64,000 nucleotides of DNA from NCBI GenBank assembly GCA_963701675.1, contig OY969623.1, positions 4,464,001-4,528,000 of the forward strand, in the 5' to 3' direction. Of the stretch, positions 53,991-63,312 are shown in pieces. Every line of letters starts with the position of its first letter. The first letter of the stretch is position 1. This stretch comes from G963701675 sp963701675. Lineage in GTDB: Bacteria; Planctomycetota; Planctomycetia; Gemmatales; Gemmataceae. The notes under the pieces are model-generated. The model was not told the DNA's origin. It searched no databases and saw only the letters and a program-made list of their open reading frames with translations. Both the position numbers and the translations under genes were made by a program.

Positions 53991-55820
53991 ATGACTCGTG
54001 CCGGCTTGGTTTCGGTCGCAGCATGGCTCACGTGTCTGCCGGGAACAACGCGTGCCGTCGACTCATCCTTGGACGGCACGTGGAAACTGTCGGTGTCGGT
54101 ATCGACCGAGGTGGAACAAACGGTTTGTCTGCTTCGATTGGAAGCCCGCGAGAACAACGTCGCTGGCAGTATGATCGCTACGGTCCCCGACGATAACGCC
54201 CTGACTTTGCAGCGCTGTCACCGTGACGGCGAATGCCTGCGGCTGACCTTTAAGGGGAAAATGGAAGATGCGAGTTTCGAAGGTTGTATTTCGCCTCGAA
54301 CCGATAAGACGATCCTGGGCTCCTATAGCGAAGGAAAAAGCGTCAAACATGCCCGGCTAACGAGGACTGAGCAGACGGACCTGCAAAGCGCCGACATCAT
54401 GACCAAACTCCCCCAGCCCCAGCCCTTTCAGGCTCTTCAGAACATGAACAAGGACGCGAAGACTCTAGCCCTTCAGGTGTTCACGTCCAAGGAACCTGAA
54501 GAAAAACGGAAGCTGGCCAAACAAATCGCGGAGATTCACAAAGCCGTAGAGGAGAAAAGAGTTCAGGCGTATGAAGAAATAGTCGCCCGTCATTCGGACG
54601 ATGCTGCCGTCTTTGAGGCCGCCCTAAGCCTACTGAGCACGGCGAGCTTCAGCGGCGCCGACGTTCAGAAGATCGGGAACTGGGCGCTCACGGTCACCCG
54701 CGCTGCCGAGGCTTATGGAAAACGCTGGCAGCATGAAGTCAATCTGCGCGTGGCCGAGTTGCTCGGCGCTTCGCCATCGCACGGTCGACTCGCTCTCCCC
54801 TACGCCCGTAGCGCCGTCGATCTGCTGAGCGCCGATGATACCACCGCTTTCCAGAAGGTGCGTACTCTTCAAGCCTTGGTAGCCGCATTTCAACGAGCCG
54901 GCAAGTCTGCCGAGGCGCGACAAACAGAAATGCGCCTGGTCGAACTGGATGACATCCTGGATAAGGAGTATCGCGCCGCTTGGCCCCGGCTCGAAGTGAC
55001 CGCGACCGACGGGACGAATAAGAAGGGAAGCCGTGTTGCAGTCTTGGAGGTTTTCACCGGAGTCCACTGTCCCTACTCCGAAAGCCTTTACTTGGCGTTC
55101 GACGCGGTGCGCCGAACCTACGCATCGGGCGACGTCATATTAGTTCAGTACCACACCCTCATGTCCGGCTTGGATCCCTTGGCCAACGCCGACACCGAAG
55201 CACGGTGGAAGTACTACGTCCAGGCGAACCCCAAACAGGTCCTTTCGACACCGGCGGCGTTCTTCAACGGCCGGTTCGAGACGCTGGGCCGACGCCATGG
55301 CCACGGAAAAAAGCGGGCCGAGCTTTCGGATGACGCACGAAAAAAGTACAACATGTCCAGCGAATTAATCGACGAGATATTGGGAACCTCGGCAGGTCCC
55401 AAGCTCACGGTGCGGGCGGAGCGGCTGAACGAGAAGATCACCATTTGGGTTGATGTGCAAGGCATCGCCACGCCAGTCGAGAATATGCGGTTGCGCCTTG
55501 CGCTGGTGGAAGACACCATTCCATATGTTGGCGCCAACAACCTGCGATTCCATCATCACGTCGTGCGAGCGATGCCCGGCGGCCCGGAAGGAACTATTCT
55601 TAAAGAGGGCGATAGCAGTCATCAACTCACGGTTGGTCTGGATGACTTGAGAGAAAGCGCCCGACGCTACCTCGACGAGCACGCGATTCACCGAAAGGTG
55701 CTGCCCGCGTTGTATCGCCCCATGGATCTAGAGCGCTTGCGCGTTATCGCATTCGTTCAAGACAACTCTTCCACGGAAATCCTTCAAGGCTGCATCGCCG
55801 ACGTTCCACGTGGACGATGA
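53991..55820 (+). CDS. Secreted thioredoxin-fold protein
   Basis: About 609 residues from the ATG at 53991, which has GAAGGACG upstream; the in-frame GTG at 53976 is also possible. The N-terminus MTRAGLVSVAAWLTCLPGTTRA looks like a signal. Residues 20-330 are a mix of beta and helical segments. A thioredoxin-like domain follows (VAVLEVFTGVHCPYSESLYLAFDAV) with CxxS (HCPYS) in place of CxxC and a cis-Pro in STPAAFFNGRFETLG. A missing second Cys suggests no simple redox role. Late parts resemble Omp28-type proteins. Confidence 0.7.
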   Translation: MTRAGLVSVAAWLTCLPGTTRAVDSSLDGTWKLSVSVSTEVEQTVCLLRLEARENNVAGSMIATVPDDNALTLQRCHRDGECLRLTFKGKMEDASFEGCISPRTDKTILGSYSEGKSVKHARLTRTEQTDLQSADIMTKLPQPQPFQALQNMNKDAKTLALQVFTSKEPEEKRKLAKQIAEIHKAVEEKRVQAYEEIVARHSDDAAVFEAALSLLSTASFSGADVQKIGNWALTVTRAAEAYGKRWQHEVNLRVAELLGASPSHGRLALPYARSAVDLLSADDTTAFQKVRTLQALVAAFQRAGKSAEARQTEMRLVELDDILDKEYRAAWPRLEVTATDGTNKKGSRVAVLEVFTGVHCPYSESLYLAFDAVRRTYASGDVILVQYHTLMSGLDPLANADTEARWKYYVQANPKQVLSTPAAFFNGRFETLGRRHGHGKKRAELSDDARKKYNMSSELIDEILGTSAGPKLTVRAERLNEKITIWVDVQGIATPVENMRLRLALVEDTIPYVGANNLRFHHHVVRAMPGGPEGTILKEGDSSHQLTVGLDDLRESARRYLDEHAIHRKVLPALYRPMDLERLRVIAFVQDNSSTEILQGCIADVPRGR

Positions 55821-55849
55821 GCCGCGCCGCGAGCGCCGATTACTGCGAT

Positions 55850-56239
55850 TTACGGTTGTTGCAGCACGAACAAGGCATACCCGGCGGCGTTCGTCAATGT
55901 TACGACGACTGCCGTCACACCCAGCGACTTCCACGTGAAGCTTCGCAGAAGGATAGGTAGGAGTATGAGTTGCGTTGCGAAGAATACGCTTAGTTGAATG
56001 ATTTGCTGCGCGCCCGTGCTCAGCGTGGAGTTGCGGAGGAGGAATCCCGTCGGGATGAGAAACAAGAAACCGTAGCAACAGCTCGCCAGATAAACCTTCC
56101 AGTACCGAAAGAACCGCACGGCCGGCAACCTGGCAGCACGAAATCCCAGCGCTAACCCGCCGCCGCCGATGGTCGGAATGACCATGAACGGTATCACAAA
56201 CAAGCAAACAAACAGCTGAACGATGTGGGCTTTGTCCAT
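55850..56239 (-). CDS. Four-span membrane protein
   Basis: 129 residues with four hydrophobic spans (IVQLFVCLFVIPFMVIPTIGG, VYLASCCYGFLFLIPTGFLL, IQLSVFFATQLILLPILL and VTAVVVTLTNAAGYALFVL). No motif for a known transporter. Function unknown. It has its own promoter region in the gap to 56326, divergent from the acyltransferase gene. Confidence 0.65.
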   Translation of the reverse strand: MDKAHIVQLFVCLFVIPFMVIPTIGGGGLALGFRAARLPAVRFFRYWKVYLASCCYGFLFLIPTGFLLRNSTLSTGAQQIIQLSVFFATQLILLPILLRSFTWKSLGVTAVVVTLTNAAGYALFVLQQP

Positions 56240-56325
56240 CGCATGCCTCCAAGACGCGTTCGAACTTGAGTTGCTATAATTCCAATCCTAGCTTACTCTG
56301 CTCATGAAAACCGCACGCCGGGCAA

Positions 56326-57585
56326 ATGAGCATGCCCATCCAAAGCGATGGGCATGGCACGCGACACCGTCGGAGTCGAACCCTGTACATTCTTTCGCGA
56401 GTTCTCGGAATCACGGCGACCAGCGCACTCGCCTATCTCACGCTCAGTGTTCTGACGGATTTTCCCACCGCAGACTACGCGTCGAGCGCGACTCTAAGCC
56501 GATGGCTCGTTGGAGGCGCCGCGTTGGGCGCATTGTTCGCCGGGCTTCAACCGCATCCGCGACGATTGCTCGGCTGGGTGGCGCCGGGGCTAACGTGCTT
56601 GTTCGCGATGCTGGTTTGGATATCGTTGCGTGACGAGATTGGTCAATGGATGTGTCTCTTCGTGGGCCTGTGGTACGGCGTCGGTGTTGCACCGCTCCTC
56701 ATCTCTTGGGTCGATAACCTCCCGGCCGATCTCCGGGAGTCGCGGGTCGGATTTCTGAATACGGGTGGACCTGCAATCGCCGCTGTGGTTCTTGCCATCG
56801 CTTTTCGTGCCCTGCGGGAGTGGCAACCCGATCTTGGGCTAAACGGTTGGCTTCTCTCCGGCGTCGCCGCGATGGGTTGTGCCGTGGCGTGGTGGAGGCT
56901 GAACCGCGAGGTCATTGAATTATTCATGGAGTTCTTGCTTTCGCCGTTCTACCGTATTCGTGGTTACGGGCCGGGCCTCCGCCAGTGTCCTCGTCGCGGC
57001 CCGTTGCTGATTGTGGCCAACCATAGTTCGTGGTTCGATCCCGTCTGGCTCGGCAAGGTGATTCCACGCCGGCTGACGCCGATGATGACGAGCTCTTTTT
57101 ACGATCTGCCCGTGCTCAAATGGGTGATGGTCTACGTCGTTCGGGCGATTCGTGTTCAGGACTCCACGTATCGCCGGGAGGCGCCCGAGCTGCAAGTAGC
57201 GATCTCGGCCCTGGATCGCGGCGAGTGCGTGGTGATATTCCCGGAAGGAATGTTGCGCCGCCGGGACGACCGGCTCGTCAAGCAGTTCGGTCAGGGTGTT
57301 TGGCACATTCTCAATCAACGCCCGTCGACGCCGGTCATGGTTTGCTGGATCGAAGGCGGCTGGGGCAGTTACATGTCCTATTACGGTGGGCCTCCACTCG
57401 TTAACAAACGCATGGACTGGTGGCGACCTATCAAAATCGCCGCATCCGAACCCGAGACGCTCAGCGCCGAAACGCTGGCCGACGATCGCGTAACCCGCAC
57501 GTACTTGATGAACCGTTGCGTGGGCGCCCGTCAATGGGTGGGACTGCCCGCACCGGAATCGGAATTGACGGCCAACGCGACATAG
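56326..57585 (+). CDS. Membrane acyltransferase of the PlsC type
   Basis: 419 residues. The first 200 residues hold several membrane spans. The acyltransferase domain follows, with VANHSSWFDPVWL (the H-x4-D motif), FPEGMLRR (the glycerol-phosphate FPEG motif) and a downstream VMVCWIEGG. It probably acylates lysophospholipids. The extra N-terminal membrane module is larger than in a minimal PlsC, a fusion seen in MFS-plus-PlsC proteins. Confidence 0.85.
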   Translation: MSMPIQSDGHGTRHRRSRTLYILSRVLGITATSALAYLTLSVLTDFPTADYASSATLSRWLVGGAALGALFAGLQPHPRRLLGWVAPGLTCLFAMLVWISLRDEIGQWMCLFVGLWYGVGVAPLLISWVDNLPADLRESRVGFLNTGGPAIAAVVLAIAFRALREWQPDLGLNGWLLSGVAAMGCAVAWWRLNREVIELFMEFLLSPFYRIRGYGPGLRQCPRRGPLLIVANHSSWFDPVWLGKVIPRRLTPMMTSSFYDLPVLKWVMVYVVRAIRVQDSTYRREAPELQVAISALDRGECVVIFPEGMLRRRDDRLVKQFGQGVWHILNQRPSTPVMVCWIEGGWGSYMSYYGGPPLVNKRMDWWRPIKIAASEPETLSAETLADDRVTRTYLMNRCVGARQWVGLPAPESELTANAT

Positions 57586-57602
57586 CACCGGTGCGCATGT
57601 CG

Positions 57603-58484
57603 TCATCCTCGGCCGCCGAAAAACCACTCTCCCTCACTTACCGATGGTTCGATTCCCAGTGCCTGCTCGAGTTGCCGAATCGTCTCCGGGGCGTAACCCG
57701 CGTAGTGGTTATTTACAAAAGCCAGCACAGGAACACGGGAAGCCAGAGAACGAATGCCCTCGGCGACAGACTGAATTCTCTCGGAACGGTCCACCACGAT
57801 CCGGTCAAACGTCTTCGTCAGCGCCTCGACCTCCGCGCGGTGTCCGATGAGTCGGACGTATGCGAACGAACCCGTCACGACATCGAGTTCTTGAATGACG
57901 TGCGCGGGCGCCGGCATGCTTACGATATCCGCCATTACCCATGCGCACCGATGGCGTCGCAGGCACTCGGCCAATGATGGAGTCATCCACTCTGAATTGC
58001 GCACCTCGACCGCCAAAGGAATGTCGGCAGGCCAATTCGTAAGAAACGCACTCAACCGCGACAGGAAGTCACCGAGGGATGCGAATGCAGCCCGATTGAA
58101 AAACGGAAACTGCAACACGCAACATTGCAGTTTGTTCTCCAAGGCTCGGACCGCATCGGCAAATTGGCTCACTTCGGAGTCGCAATCGCTCAGCATCTTT
58201 TCATGCGTGATCGCTTGCGGCACTTTCAAGCAGAAACGGAATTCCCTCGGAGTCTTGGCTCGCCAGGCGGCCGCCGTTTTCGGATTCGGCGAGGAATAGA
58301 ACGTGCTGTCGACTTCGACGGCGCCGAATCGTTGTGCGTACGACGATAGAAAATCCGCCTGCCGCACGCCGCGCGCATAGAAGGGACCTACCCATTCCGG
58401 GTACGCCCAACTACAGGCGCCGATCTGGATGAGTGCATAGCGGAAACTCGATGTGGCGGGCACTGTTTCGATGGGCGTGCTCAA
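57603..58484 (-). CDS. DUF72 (YecE-like) protein
   Basis: 293 residues. DUF72 TIM-barrel signatures: IGACSWAYPEWVGPFYARGVRQADFLSSYAQRFGAVEVDSTFY near the start and FRFCLKVPQAITHEKML; then RNSEWMT and FAYVRLIGH late. Function unknown in the family. Its start overlaps the upstream gene's stop by 4 bases (ATGA), so the two are translationally coupled. Confidence 0.88.
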   Translation of the reverse strand: MSTPIETVPATSSFRYALIQIGACSWAYPEWVGPFYARGVRQADFLSSYAQRFGAVEVDSTFYSSPNPKTAAAWRAKTPREFRFCLKVPQAITHEKMLSDCDSEVSQFADAVRALENKLQCCVLQFPFFNRAAFASLGDFLSRLSAFLTNWPADIPLAVEVRNSEWMTPSLAECLRRHRCAWVMADIVSMPAPAHVIQELDVVTGSFAYVRLIGHRAEVEALTKTFDRIVVDRSERIQSVAEGIRSLASRVPVLAFVNNHYAGYAPETIRQLEQALGIEPSVSEGEWFFGGRG

Positions 58485-59344
58485 CCGCCCGGTGTTAGGG
58501 GTTCCCGAAAAGCAAACTGCCAGTTGGATTGGATTTTCGGACCATCGAACGGGTTTTCGAGAAATGGTCTGCCATCCGTCATCAGGCGATCGCGTACTTT
58601 TTCCTTATCAAGTTGGGGCGCCATCACCAGCAGATCGTCCTTGTGTTTCTCCTGAGCACTGGACAGTTTGCTCACGAACACGTCATAAACATCCACCAAA
58701 TACACGCGGAGTCCGCCGAACTCACCGAGGTACTTCCGGCGTTCTTGCCAGCGGGCCGGCAGGTAATGCGATTGCACATGCCCGATGGTCAAGCCGAACT
58801 TGTCGCGAATCGTGCGCAATTCTTCGCGCTGATTGCGAATCTCGGCTGGAACCTCGTTCACCAAGTCGATGTCGTCGGTCGGACGTGAGGACAACCCCTG
58901 TAAGATGGTGGGGATCGACCCTGCGATGTTGATTTCGATGTGGTTGTGAATTTTGCTACCTAGCATCTCGAGAATTCGTTCGAGGCGGTCTCTGCTAACG
59001 GTGGCCACCAGTCGCTCCTTTATGCTGTGATATCCGGTTCGGCCCAACTTCTCGACGCTGATGGCCCGAATGCGTTCGGCCTCTGGAGAGCCCGCGAGCC
59101 AATGGCTGAAACGCTTGGTACCCCAGTAAGCCTTCAATGCACGCACCGAGTCCCGCACCAGGAGCCGGGTGCGAAAATCGGGGGAAGGAGTTTTGGCGAG
59201 ATCGGCCTCGATGGCCGCCGCTAGACGCTCGGCGTCGATATAGGGCTGGCCCCACACCAATTCCCAGGGGTCGTCGGTGCTTAGCGCGAGCCGTTTGGTG
59301 GGCGTGCTGGGTTTCGAATTGACCTTTGCTTTGCCTCGGGCCAT
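58481..59344 (-). CDS. Nucleotidyltransferase-like protein
   Basis: 287 residues. The core AGSIPTILQGLSSRPTDDIDLVNEVP has the G-S...D-x-D pattern of the nucleotidyltransferase fold (DUF6036-like), with a third acidic site in YLVDVYDVFVSKL. The N-terminal 100 residues are basic, and the C-terminal tail helical. It is the second NTase-like gene in the window. Coupled with DUF72. Confidence 0.68.
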   Translation of the reverse strand: MARGKAKVNSKPSTPTKRLALSTDDPWELVWGQPYIDAERLAAAIEADLAKTPSPDFRTRLLVRDSVRALKAYWGTKRFSHWLAGSPEAERIRAISVEKLGRTGYHSIKERLVATVSRDRLERILEMLGSKIHNHIEINIAGSIPTILQGLSSRPTDDIDLVNEVPAEIRNQREELRTIRDKFGLTIGHVQSHYLPARWQERRKYLGEFGGLRVYLVDVYDVFVSKLSSAQEKHKDDLLVMAPQLDKEKVRDRLMTDGRPFLENPFDGPKIQSNWQFAFREPLTPGG

Positions 59345-59396
59345 GCCGTTATCTTAGGGCATTTCGGCGGAGCCGAAGGTAACAAAAAGGGAAGAG

Positions 59397-59470
59397 TGGG
59401 CGCTATTGGACTTGAACCAATGACCCCCAGCGTGTCGAGCTGGTGCTCTAGCCAACTGAGCTAAGCGCCC
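59397..59470 (-). tRNA. tRNA-Val (GAC)
   Basis: Reading the minus strand gives acceptor GGGCGCT paired with AGCGCCC, D-arm GCTC-AGTTGGCTA-GAGC, anticodon arm CCAGC-TCGACAC-GCTGG, 5-base variable loop, and T-arm ATTGG-TTCAAGT-CCAAT, discriminator A, no encoded CCA. The anticodon is GAC, for Val. The anticodon loop has C, not U, at position 33. Confidence 0.93.
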
Positions 59471-59823
59471 GCGGAGCCCTCATGGAGATTAGAGCCGGCC
59501 TTTGGGCTCGTCAAGGGGAGGCGTCGCTCCTCTACGTATTCCCCCCAAATCGGATCGTTAATTGCCCGATTGTCCGCGCTTACCAACTTGGGCTTTTTTG
59601 GTTTGGTCATCGAATTATAATGTCTGACCGCCAAGTGCGAGTTCGGGGGTTTTGCTATGAACTCGCGCTGCGCGTAGGTCAACTTTTCGGGGAACACGAA
59701 GAGGCAATCGGTCTCCCCCAACGAGGCCGGCGCCCATAGCTCAAGCTCTATGGGCTCGTGACCCCGGGGTGGAGTTGGTTTTCCACCATGGTCTGTTCCT
59801 AAAGGAGTAGGAAGGTAGCTCAT
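59461..59823 (-). CDS. Possible small gene overlapping tRNA 5' end
   Basis: A 120-codon frame begins at 59823 and runs to a stop in the tRNA, with plausible composition (EREFIAKPPNSHLAVRHYN-like and INDPIWGEYVEERRL). It passes in frame through the palindrome at 59731. Against it: the overlap with tRNA and a promoter-bearing region for the plus-strand gene at 59822. Low confidence. Confidence 0.3.
   Translation of the reverse strand: MSYLPTPLGTDHGGKPTPPRGHEPIELELWAPASLGETDCLFVFPEKLTYAQREFIAKPPNSHLAVRHYNSMTKPKKPKLVSADNRAINDPIWGEYVEERRLPLTSPKAGSNLHEGSAGA
59731..59756. repeat. GCCCATAG palindrome variant
   Basis: Arms GCCCATAGCT and AGCTCTATGGGC-like halves with an AGCTCAAGCT centre; a weaker relative of the AAGCCCACGG palindrome family. 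It lies in the gap upstream of the PEP-CTERM gene. Confidence 0.55.
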
Positions 59824-60496
59824 GAAAAAACATCTCATGAAAGTCGCCGTCGCATTGGTTGCGCTCGGCTGGGTCGGCAGCGCCACACCCTCGGTACACG
59901 CCGACCAGATGACCCTGCAAGATTTGCTGAATGGCGCATCGATTACGGTCGGCAACACCCTGTTCACCAACTTCAGCAACTTCTCGTCCACCGCCACCGG
60001 CACCTTGGCCGTTGACCCATCTCAGGTGTTCGTGATTCCCACGATCAACGGCGGGAAATTCGGCCTAACCTTTCAGAGCAACGGCCAATTCGAGGCGGGA
60101 ACCAATCAGTTCCTATCGACCCATTTCGAATTCAATGTGATTGCCCGTCCTCCCACACTTCTGCATTCGGCGGGTCTGGAGTTCACGGCGTCGGCACACG
60201 CCGACAGCAGCGGACAAATCACGGGCACCCTCGACAATAACCTCCCCGGTTTGTCGGTGCGCACCACGACTCCATTCGATCACTCGCAAAGCCTCTTCCC
60301 GACTGGGAAGGATCGGCTGCACGTCGGCATGGACATCCGCCTCACGGGCGGCCTCGACGCGGAAGCCATCGCATCAATGGATTCGTTCACGTTCTACGTG
60401 GCACAGCCTGAGCCCGCGACGATCACTCTGCTTGGCATCGGCGCGGTTGGTCTCGTAGGATACCGCTGGCGGCGCTCGCGCCGTGTCGCCGTGTAG
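59822..60496 (+). CDS. PEP-CTERM-sorted secreted protein
   Basis: 224 residues with AAAGGAG upstream. Signal peptide MKKHLMKVAVALVALGWVGSATPSVHA, then a beta-rich domain of about 160 residues. The C-terminal sorting tail is PEPATITLLGIGAVGLVGYRWRRSRR: the PEP motif, hydrophobic span, and basic end. The exosortase system would cleave and export it. Ligand unknown. Confidence 0.9.
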   Translation: MKKHLMKVAVALVALGWVGSATPSVHADQMTLQDLLNGASITVGNTLFTNFSNFSSTATGTLAVDPSQVFVIPTINGGKFGLTFQSNGQFEAGTNQFLSTHFEFNVIARPPTLLHSAGLEFTASAHADSSGQITGTLDNNLPGLSVRTTTPFDHSQSLFPTGKDRLHVGMDIRLTGGLDAEAIASMDSFTFYVAQPEPATITLLGIGAVGLVGYRWRRSRRVAV

Positions 60497-60525
60497 AAAA
60501 AGTACACGGCCGTTGAAAACGGATA

Positions 60526-60568
60526 GGCTCGAATGGCAAACCTGATTTGCCATTCGGGCCTTTTTTCT
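60526..60568 (+). terminator. Intrinsic terminator after the PEP-CTERM gene
   Basis: A 15-base stem (GGCTCGAATGGCAAA and TTTGCCATTCGGGCC, one mismatch) around a 5-base loop, followed by TTTTTTCTTT. Confidence 0.9.
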
Positions 60569-60678
60569 TTGGACGACAACTCTTTGATGGGTGTTGAGGG
60601 TTGCCGATGAGGTTCTATTTGACATGAGGTTCGCTGTGCGTGAGAATGCCGAAAGCACTTCCCGAGGAGGATCGTGAC

Positions 60679-61050
60679 ATGCACTCGGCTTCTCCGCATC
60701 GCCGGCTTCGATTCATTCCCCGCGTCGAACCCGTCGAACAGCGGCTGCCGTTGGGAGATGCGCTGCTGGGTCTATGGGCGCTCGGCATCGGTTTCGACAG
60801 CGCTGCCATCGATTCCAAAAGCATTACGCTGGCCGACCTGAAATCCGAAACGTGGGTGGTGGGGGCTGAATCCGCCGCGGCGGACGAAGGCCCGGCAGAG
60901 CGTCCCGACTTGTGCAGTTCGGACCGGGGCTTCGAGGACTCAGCCCCGGCCACGGTTGCGTTGGAGTACGTGGCCAATCGACCAGAGTCCGTGGTCACGT
61001 GGTCACAGACTGCCGCAAACGTATCCCCTAACAGACCAGCTGTGGCGTGA
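60679..61050 (+). CDS. N-terminal fragment of a planctomycete SBBP protein
   Basis: The ATG at 60679 has GAGGAGG upstream. MHSASPHRRLRFIPRVEPVEQRLPLGDALLG is the planctomycete N-terminal motif (here VEPVEQR). The frame continues to 61050, where it meets a repeat-like hairpin (61036-61110) and stops. The body continues in another frame. I read this as the start of the SBBP gene below, separated by a repeat insertion. Confidence 0.65.
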   Translation: MHSASPHRRLRFIPRVEPVEQRLPLGDALLGLWALGIGFDSAAIDSKSITLADLKSETWVVGAESAAADEGPAERPDLCSSDRGFEDSAPATVALEYVANRPESVVTWSQTAANVSPNRPAVA

Positions 61051-62991
61051 CAACCCCCAGCTGTGGCGTGGTCTCCCGACCACGCCACCGGACCGACCGC
61101 AGGTCTCCGCTGCGGCCGGCGCCGCGGTCCACATGGAAATCGTCGGCGGCAATCCGAACGCAACGCCCGTCGGCCAGGACCGGTTGCCCGGTATCGTCAA
61201 CTACTTCATCGGCAACGACCCGAACCAGTGGTACACCAACATCCCGACGTTCGGCCGCGTGGAATACCAGGACGTCTATCCCGGCATCGATCTGGCGTAC
61301 TACGGCAATCAGAGCCCCGACCGTGAGGGAGCGGGACTGGAATACGACTTCATTGTCTCCCCCGGCGCCGATCCGAACGCGATCACTTTGAACTTCGCCG
61401 GCGCCGACTCCGCCGAGCTCAATCCGGACGGCGACCTGGTGCTGCACACGGCGGCGGGTGATGTCGTACAACAGCGGCCGTTGACGTATCAGGACCTCGG
61501 CGCCGAGCGGCAAGAAATCCCGAGCCGGTATGTGGCGGATGGGACGCAGGTGCGGTTCGATGTTGGGGCGTACGACGCCAGCCGGCCGTTGGTGATTGAT
61601 CCGCTGGTGCTTGGGTACTCGACTTACCTCGGCGGCGGCGGCACGTTCGACGCGGCGTACGACATCGCGGCAGATGATAGCGGCCACGCCTACGTCACGG
61701 GCGAAACCCGTTCAGTCAAGTTTCCATCCACGGCGGGCGCGTTCGACGAGAGCTACAACGGCGGAACCAATGACGTGTTTGTGGCCAAGCTTAACGGTGA
61801 CGGTTCCGGGTTGGTCTATGCCACCTTTTTAGGGGGCATACGCGGCGATCAAGGTGGCGCGATCGTCGTCGACACTGACGGCAACGCGTATGTGACAGGC
61901 GGTACTTGGTCGGATGATTTTCCTACGACGCCAGGCGCTTTCGATGAAACATACGATGGTACCGGCAGTACGGCAGACGTGTTTGTTACCAAGTTAAATG
62001 CGGCGGGTAATGCTCTGGTTTATTCGACATATCTGGGCGGTGCAGACAGCGACGGCGCCAACGAAATCGCGGTCGACGGTACCGGCGCCGCTTACCTAGC
62101 CGGAAGTACGTCCTCCATCACCTTTCCGACGACGCCGGAAGCGTTCGACACGTCATACAACGGCGGTACTACTGATGCGTTCGCGGTTAAACTGGATCCG
62201 TCCGGCAACGCCCTGATCTACTCAACCTTCCTCGGGGGTTCGGATGACGACAACGGTATTGGGATTGGTGTGAACGCTGACGGCACGGCCTATCTCACAG
62301 GATCAACCGGGTCTCTGGATTTTCCAACCTCGCTCGGTGCTTTCGACCAGACATACAATGGCGATGTCGTCGACGGGTTCGTAACAAAGTTTGATGCCCG
62401 CGCAAGCACCCTGATTTATTCCACATTTCTTGGCGGGGAAAAAATGACGGCGGCAACGGTATTGCCGTCGATGCTGACGGCAACGCGTACGTGACCGGAA
62501 ACACGCTATCAGTGAATTTTCCTACAACTCCGGGCGCCTTCGATACGACGCATCTCCCGAGTGATGTTTTCGATGGATTCGCAACAAAACTGGATAGCAC
62601 AGGTTCGGCATTGTCCTATTCGACATTCCTAAGCGGAGCCAGCGACTTTGCCCAGGCAATCGCTGTGGACGCCTTCGGCAACGTCTATCTCACCGGGCAG
62701 GTTTCGTCCGGGTTCCCAACGACGTCGGGCGCTTACGACGCAACATACAACGGTGGTGGCGACGCGTGCCTGATGGTGCTTAATGCGGCCGGGACTGCTC
62801 TCTTGTATTCCACGTATCTTGGCGGTTCTAACGTCGACATTGGATGGGGGATTGCCTTGGATAGCACGAGCAAAGTTTACATTGCTGGAACGACGGAATC
62901 GTCTAACTTTCCGACTTCCCCGAACGCGCTAAAGCGGCGAAATCGTTTCGGCACGATCGATGGATTCGTCACCAAGTTTGCGCAAACGTAG
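60956..62991 (+). CDS. SBBP-repeat beta-propeller protein body, two frames
   Basis: The frame from 60956 to 62494 carries the pre-propeller signature (IVGGNPNATPVGQDRLPGIVNYFIGNDPNQWYTNIPTFGRVEYQDVYPGIDLAYYGNQ) and at least four SBBP units. At about 62445, after FLGGEK, the frame shifts to -1 and the repeats continue in the frame 62491-62991 (NFPTTPGAFDTT... to GFVTKFAQT). Adding one A in a run of six restores it. Coding sense from about 61088. Same family as the gene at 1-1.1 kb; both end alike. Confidence 0.8.
61036..61110. repeat. Repeat with hairpin inside the SBBP gene
   Basis: CCAGCTGTGGCGTG occurs twice (61036-61049 and 61057-61070). It is followed by a perfect hairpin GGCGTGGTC-TCCC-GACCACGCC at 61065-61086 and by GACCGCAGGTCTCC. 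It sits exactly where the frame of the SBBP N-terminus breaks, and resembles intergenic palindromic repeats. Confidence 0.6.
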
Positions 62992-63186
62992 ATTTCTTGG
63001 CTAATACGCAAATCCAAGGTGGCTACTAAATTGGAACCAAACTGCTTCACATCTTGAGGGCAAGAATGTGATTTTGCTTGTTGACGACCGACCGGCTTTC
63101 CGATATCAAACCACGCTCCAAGTCGAACGCTTTATCGCATGGCACATTGACGTGCGTCGTACGACACTGATTTTCGGAAGGGTTTC

Positions 63187-63312
63187 ATGATATCTGTGTT
63201 TCACCGACTTCGTAAGTCGGCCGCTCGCGGTCTGCGCCGAGAACGGCCCGCGCAATTCCGCCCTCGCTTACAAGTACTTGAAGGGGAAAAACTGGTGTCA
63301 GTTCTATTTTGA
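63187..63312 (+). CDS. Truncated LEDR-type N-terminus
   Basis: 41 codons: MISVFHRLRKSAARGLRRERPAQFRPRLQVLEGEKLVSVLF. The RPRLQVLEG part is the planctomycete N-terminal motif (compare RPRLEVLEDR). The frame runs into the inverted-repeat element at 63291 and stops within it. It looks like the start of a secreted-protein gene whose body follows at 63383. Confidence 0.55.
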   Translation: MISVFHRLRKSAARGLRRERPAQFRPRLQVLEGEKLVSVLF

